Part shown: positions 4,960 through 8,299 of the stretch, piece after piece | How positions within the stretch are numbered: the first letter of the stretch is position 1 | Layout of the letters: each line of letters begins with the position of its first letter | Assembly: GCA_023127905.1 (NCBI GenBank) | Contig: JAGMEZ010000086.1 | Location: forward strand, 1-8,299 | DNA from: Caldifarciminota bacterium | Lineage (GTDB): Bacteria > Hydrothermota > E44-bin80 | Direction: 5' to 3' | DNA: 8,299 nucleotides | The notes under the pieces: model-generated | What the model saw: the letters and a program-made list of their open reading frames with translations, nothing else | Database searches by the model: none | What the model was told of the DNA's origin: nothing | Position numbers and translations under genes: made by a program

Positions 4960-6345
4960 TTACTCAAATTTGAACCTACTTTCATAAAAAAGATGTAAAC
5001 AGGCATCTACAACCGCAGTATCATATAGTATATTCTTATTTTCTGTGATTATCCTCAGTGCTTTATTAATACCACGAGATGGACGATATGGGCGATGGGA
5101 AGAAACCGCTTCAACAACATCTGCTACCGCCAGAATTTTTGCTTCCAGAAGGATATCCTTATTAGACAATCCCACAGGATATCCAGACCCATCCAGCCTT
5201 TCGTGATGCTGAAGCACAATTTCACTGATATGCCATGGAAAATCTATTCCTTTCAGTATATCATAACCAACCTGGGGGTGATTTTTTATAATTTCGAATT
5301 CGCTTTTATTTAAAACTCCAGGTTTAATAAGAATTTCACCAGGTATTGTTATCTTGCCAATATCATGAAGCAATCCAGCAATACGAATCCTTTCAGCCCT
5401 TTCCTCTGTAATACCCATCTCTTTTGCTATTGCACAGGCGAGTCTCGAAACCCTCCGTTGATGCCCAGCTGTGTATGGATCTCTCGCTTCAACTATCATT
5501 GACATTGCATTAACAACTCCCTCGAAAACACTTTTCAGTTTCTTAAAATTATCCTTAAGTTCTTTCTCAGTTTGTTTGTACCTGTCTATTTCAAACTTCA
5601 TCTTTTTATTTATTTCACTAAGTTTACCTGTTTGTCCTTTAACACGAATTTCGAGTTTTTTCTGCATATTCCTGAGTTTTCCCTCAGTAGCCTTATGTTC
5701 TTCTACTTCTCGCTGAAAGTTATCGTATATATTAGCGCTCTTGATAGTAGTAGCTGCGTATTCTGCAAATGTCTCTATCAATTCCAAATCCTCACTGGAA
5801 GAGGTTTCACTACTAAAACTAATTCGCATCACTCCAACAACTTTATTGTTTATAATAATTGGTGTTGCAATAATGTGAACATCCTTCTCTTCTGGTATAT
5901 CCAGAATCTTTTGCGTAGATACTTTATTTTTAAAATTGTTATATACCAAAGTCTTCTTTGAATGTACTACCTGACCAATAAAGCTTGCCTTTACATTTTG
6001 TGTAGTTAAAACTATACCTCCCTTTCTGTTCTGTTTTAAAGCTACTACAGGCGTTAGAGTTTTTTCATCTTGTTCAAGAAAGTAAATCGCAATTTCATCA
6101 GCCTTTAACAACTTTTTTACTCTTTTTCCAATCAGTATCAGAACCTCTTTTAAATTATGATTTACACTCATCCTTCTTTCAGTCTCAGGAAACTTCTCTT
6201 TTTGGGAATATTTTTTATTCAATACTTTCTTTTCCTGTTTGAAAGCAGTTTTTTGTGTCTTCACTTCTTCATTGTTTCGTTGAAGTTCTACTAATTCACT
6301 GATAATCTGTTCTTTTATTTTGTTTCCTTGCTTCATATTAATCAT
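4960..6345 (-). CDS. GAF domain / HD-GYP cyclic-di-GMP phosphodiesterase
   Basis: A 461-residue cytosolic protein with no membrane segment. Order: charged coiled coil (about 5-50), GAF sensor domain (about 60-205), a second coiled coil (205-270) and an HD-GYP domain (275-455). HD-GYP enzymes hydrolyse cyclic-di-GMP to pGpG or GMP. The metal and catalytic set looks complete: Glu286, His295 (EARDPYTAGHQRR), His327-Asp328 (LLHDIGK, with Lys331), His356 (KNHP), His380-His381 with the defining HHERLDGSGYP (380-390), and Asp409 (AVAD). The GAF ligand is unknown. The coiled coils suggest a dimer passing the GAF signal to the catalytic part. ATG codons at 6345 and 6336 (Met1, Met4) compete: AGAG at 6349-6346 lies 9 nt before Met4 but abuts Met1, so the real start may be Met4. 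It is convergent with the ABC-F gene (10 bp apart) and is preceded by a consensus sigma-54 promoter, which suggests RpoN control. Confidence 0.92.
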   Translation of the reverse strand: MINMKQGNKIKEQIISELVELQRNNEEVKTQKTAFKQEKKVLNKKYSQKEKFPETERRMSVNHNLKEVLILIGKRVKKLLKADEIAIYFLEQDEKTLTPVVALKQNRKGGIVLTTQNVKASFIGQVVHSKKTLVYNNFKNKVSTQKILDIPEEKDVHIIATPIIINNKVVGVMRISFSSETSSSEDLELIETFAEYAATTIKSANIYDNFQREVEEHKATEGKLRNMQKKLEIRVKGQTGKLSEINKKMKFEIDRYKQTEKELKDNFKKLKSVFEGVVNAMSMIVEARDPYTAGHQRRVSRLACAIAKEMGITEERAERIRIAGLLHDIGKITIPGEILIKPGVLNKSEFEIIKNHPQVGYDILKGIDFPWHISEIVLQHHERLDGSGYPVGLSNKDILLEAKILAVADVVEAVSSHRPYRPSRGINKALRIITENKNILYDTAVVDACLHLFYESRFKFE

Positions 6346-6406
6346 CTCTAATCTTTTTTAATAAGTAATTATCCTTCCACTTTATTCACTACCACATAAA
6401 TAGTAT

Positions 6407-6422
6407 TGCAAAATTCGTGCCA
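6407..6422 (-). promoter_or_regulatory. Sigma-54 (RpoN) -24/-12 promoter of the HD-GYP gene
   Basis: Read on the minus strand, 6422-6407 is TGGCACG-AATT-TTGCA, an exact match to the sigma-54 consensus TGGCACG-N4-TTGCW including the invariant GG and GC with correct spacing. It faces the HD-GYP gene and predicts a transcript start near 6396 and a leader of about 50 nt. Sigma-54 promoters need an AAA+ enhancer-binding protein; none is in the window. Confidence 0.72.
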
Positions 6423-6483
6423 TAGGTCTTTAAGATTATGTCTATAATATTATTAACTTAGATAAATACAAAAAATTTATAAT

Positions 6484-6512
6484 TGTTCAGAAATATTACA
6501 CTATGTTCAAAA
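6484..6512 (-). promoter_or_regulatory. Candidate upstream activator site: TGTTCA direct repeats
   Basis: TGTTCAGAA (6484-6492) and TGTTCAAAA (6504-6512) on the plus strand match at 8 of 9 positions and are 20 bp apart, about two helical turns. They lie roughly 90-115 bp upstream of the start predicted for the sigma-54 promoter, the usual range for enhancer-binding protein sites. The motif is short and lies in AT-rich DNA, so this is only suggestive. Confidence 0.25.
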
Positions 6513-6543
6513 TTTATCCTGGTTTCTAATTCCTACTCACATT

Positions 6544-6580
6544 AAAAAAATAGCCGACGCAGGTTGCGTCGGCTATTTTT
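6544..6580 (-). terminator. Strong intrinsic terminator of the OmpA-family gene (potentially bidirectional)
   Basis: Perfect inverted arms 6546-6561 and 6565-6580 (core TAGCCGACGCA / TGCGTCGGCTA flanked by A5/T5) enclose the loop GGT, giving a 16-bp stem. On the minus strand the hairpin is followed by a run of seven T (complement of 6544-6550), and it begins 26 bp after the stop of the gene at 6606. The T-run on the plus side would let it work in the other direction too, but no plus-strand gene ends here. It isolates the OmpA gene from the HD-GYP gene. Confidence 0.93.
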
Positions 6581-6605
6581 GCCTTATCTATTGCTAAACG
6601 CCAAT

Positions 6606-8299
6606 CTACTTGATTTCCCTGATAACGGTAAATTCAACCCTTCTGTTCTGCTGATGTTCTGCCTCAGTCCGTGCATTAGGAATAACAAGTCTATCTTCAC
6701 CATATCCCTTGGCAATAATCCTGGTTGGAGGAATATGCCAATGCTGTATGATGTAGTTTCTTGCAGAATTTGACCTTCTCTGACTCAATCTCTTGTTGTA
6801 ACTTCTTGAACCCCTTGAGTCAGTATGACCGCTCAACTCTGCAACTATCGTGGGATTCTCAACCATTATCTTTCCAATACTATCGAGGACAGGATATGAT
6901 TCCGGACGTAATGTTGACTTGTTAAAATCAAAGAGTATGTTGTGGAAGACAAATTTCATCTTCTTCTTAAGAAGTGCGAAATCTTTGTTTACCGTTTCAC
7001 CCGGGGCAAGGGTAATCGTTGCCTCCTGATAGATATACTCCTTAGATACAGGGGTAACCTTAAGCAGATATGTACCCTCTTTGAGTTCTACTTTGTAAGC
7101 ACCTTTATCGGTTGTATTGATAGCTGTAACCTCTTTATCTGTCTTGGTATCAACAACAGAGATAGCTGAAGTAACCGGTTCTTTTGTCTTTGCATCATAC
7201 ACATTTCCCTTTATGCCAGCCTTCAAAAGCCTGAAAACCTCCCGAATTTCCTTTCCTCTCGGAACAGTCACTTTTCTCACAGCAGGTGCATATCCTGAAT
7301 ACGAAACATCAAACTTGTAATCACCGGCAAGAAGTTTGAAATTAGCTGTACCATTCGCATCTGCTGTAACCTCCTCTGATTGTTCCTTACCCGTAACAAC
7401 AATCTTTGCGGCTAATGGTGCGCTGGTAAGGTTGTCCATCACTGTGCATACAACATACCCAAATTTTGGAACAAGGAGGATATCCTGTCTTACGGTTTCT
7501 CCAGACTCAACAGGTTTTGTTACCTTCCTTTCGTAATACTCATTCCTATTGGCTACGATATAAACCATTCCACCAGGTACGCTGATACCGTATTCCCCGT
7601 CTTTTTTCGATACAAGCTTCCCCTTTTTATCTCCTACTCTATATACAATATTAGCTGCAAGTGGCTTTAATGTTACAGAATCTCTCACGGTTCCGTATAT
7701 CTTCGCTTTCTGGGATGAACGTATCCCAATATCAAAAGCCAGGGATTGCCCTTTTGCGCCCATTAATACTCCCTTATGCATACCGTAACCAAAATCCATA
7801 TAGAACTGGTCAAATGAAAGACCAAATCCCACCATTGTTGCAAAGGATTCCTGACCACCGAATGAAAATCCACCCCTCAGTGGCAGAACTTTCCATGGGT
7901 TATATTCACCGGAGAGTGTTAACTTTGGTGTTGTTGTTGTCAGTGCACCCTTTTTAAATCCCTGTTCATATTGCATGAATAGTTTCCACGTTTCTGAACT
8001 CTGATATGATAACCCTAAATTCATGAGTATGGGAAGACTGATACTGAACTGTTCCTCTACACTCGAAGTATCAAATTCATAAAATTCCTCAAATGCATCA
8101 TCCCACTTCTCACTATCTTCAGGCATCGGAAGATGGCGATAAACTGACAGGTATCTCAATATATTTATGGGGTCAAGCTGTCCTGCAAAAAAACCTGTTT
8201 CCAGGTCGTGAACCCAGCCAATGGAAGAAAGGATATTCTTGAAAGAGATATCGACGAGTGTGTTCTTATTAATATCCATTGCAAAACCAATATTTGAAG
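6606..8299 (-). CDS. Outer-membrane protein: barrel-like region, three regulatory-like repeats, OmpA domain (5' truncated)
   Basis: The frame stays open to the right edge; the first ATG in view (8279-8277) has no ribosome site and lies mid-protein (SNIGFA precedes it), so signal peptide and true start are outside. Counting from that Met: residues 1-189 consist of Gly/aromatic-rich alternating strands (LMNLGLSYQS, MVGFGLSFDQFYMDFGYGM, LAFDIGIRSS) like the end of an outer-membrane barrel. Then come three repeats of about 80 residues, at 192-271, 273-353 and 355-437, each with G.V.D..T..P..A.I and a later G.Y/G.Y..V pattern typical of carboxypeptidase-regulatory-like (beta-sandwich) domains. Last is an OmpA C-terminal domain (441-554) with ILFDFNKSTLRPES, SGHTDSRG (Asp487), YNKRLSQRRSNSA (Arg502) and GYGED; Asp487 and Arg502 correspond to the diaminopimelate-binding pair. 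It probably tethers the outer membrane to peptidoglycan. A strong terminator follows the stop. Confidence 0.9.
   Translation of the reverse strand, partial: SNIGFAMDINKNTLVDISFKNILSSIGWVHDLETGFFAGQLDPINILRYLSVYRHLPMPEDSEKWDDAFEEFYEFDTSSVEEQFSISLPILMNLGLSYQSSETWKLFMQYEQGFKKGALTTTTPKLTLSGEYNPWKVLPLRGGFSFGGQESFATMVGFGLSFDQFYMDFGYGMHKGVLMGAKGQSLAFDIGIRSSQKAKIYGTVRDSVTLKPLAANIVYRVGDKKGKLVSKKDGEYGISVPGGMVYIVANRNEYYERKVTKPVESGETVRQDILLVPKFGYVVCTVMDNLTSAPLAAKIVVTGKEQSEEVTADANGTANFKLLAGDYKFDVSYSGYAPAVRKVTVPRGKEIREVFRLLKAGIKGNVYDAKTKEPVTSAISVVDTKTDKEVTAINTTDKGAYKVELKEGTYLLKVTPVSKEYIYQEATITLAPGETVNKDFALLKKKMKFVFHNILFDFNKSTLRPESYPVLDSIGKIMVENPTIVAELSGHTDSRGSRSYNKRLSQRRSNSARNYIIQHWHIPPTRIIAKGYGEDRLVIPNARTEAEHQQNRRVEFTVIREIK

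Noticed and set aside
5095..5961. Several plus-strand open frames inside the HD-GYP gene
   Set aside because: They are antisense to a complete, motif-verified gene; their compositions (Phe, Ser, Leu-rich) are those expected from reversed coiled-coil and GAF codons.
6346..6400. Leader of the HD-GYP gene as a cyclic-di-GMP riboswitch
   Set aside because: The predicted leader is only about 50 nt, AT-rich and without the paired helices or GNRA tetraloop/receptor of known cyclic-di-GMP riboswitches.

Overview
The window looks like part of a chromosome from an uncultivated, AT-rich, Gram-negative-type bacterium. An outer-membrane OmpA-family protein, a probable lipoprotein and a secreted repeat protein with short 'WxxTYGG...DGGYIxxGxT...DVWLxKTD' units point to the broad FCB/candidate-phylum area, for example WOR-3/Stahlbacteria-like lineages. 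This placement is inferred from protein style and from the debris-like intergenic repeats; no marker gene in the window settles it.

Layout from left to right. Positions 1-581 (minus) hold the N-terminal part of a secreted repeat protein that runs off the left edge. Positions 840-1544 (minus) encode a small hypothetical, probably lipid-anchored, exported protein. Positions 1545-2167 are a non-coding gap with a pair of inverted 23-nt REP-like palindromes and two GC-rich 8-bp-stem palindromes. Positions 2168-2524 (plus) are acpS, holo-ACP synthase. Positions 2525-3038 are a second repeat-laden gap made of 9-11 bp tandem duplications and fragments resembling widely dispersed intergenic repeats. 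Positions 3039-4949 (plus) encode a full-length ABC-F ATPase, convergent with the next gene and only 10 bp from it. Positions 4960-6345 (minus) encode a cytosolic GAF/coiled-coil/HD-GYP protein. Positions 6546-6580 are a very strong hairpin terminator. Positions 6606-8299 (minus) encode an outer-membrane protein with a barrel-like part, three carboxypeptidase-regulatory-like repeats and an OmpA peptidoglycan-binding domain; it runs off the right edge.

The genes do not form one operon or pathway. They are housekeeping genes (acpS, ABC-F), envelope proteins and a signalling protein. The most informative regulatory signal is an exact match to the sigma-54 (-24/-12) consensus, TGGCACG-N4-TTGCA, on the minus strand 62 bp upstream of the HD-GYP start. 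It has two TGTTCA direct repeats spaced exactly 20 bp further upstream that could be an activator site. This suggests that the predicted cyclic-di-GMP phosphodiesterase is produced under control of an RpoN-dependent enhancer-binding protein.

I found no mobile element with an intact transposase, no CRISPR array, no tRNA or rRNA and no convincing riboswitch. I see no clear undescribed multi-gene system. The items worth following are the sigma-54 promoter, the inverted REP-like pair, the clustered minisatellite-like repeats and the domain architecture of the OmpA protein.
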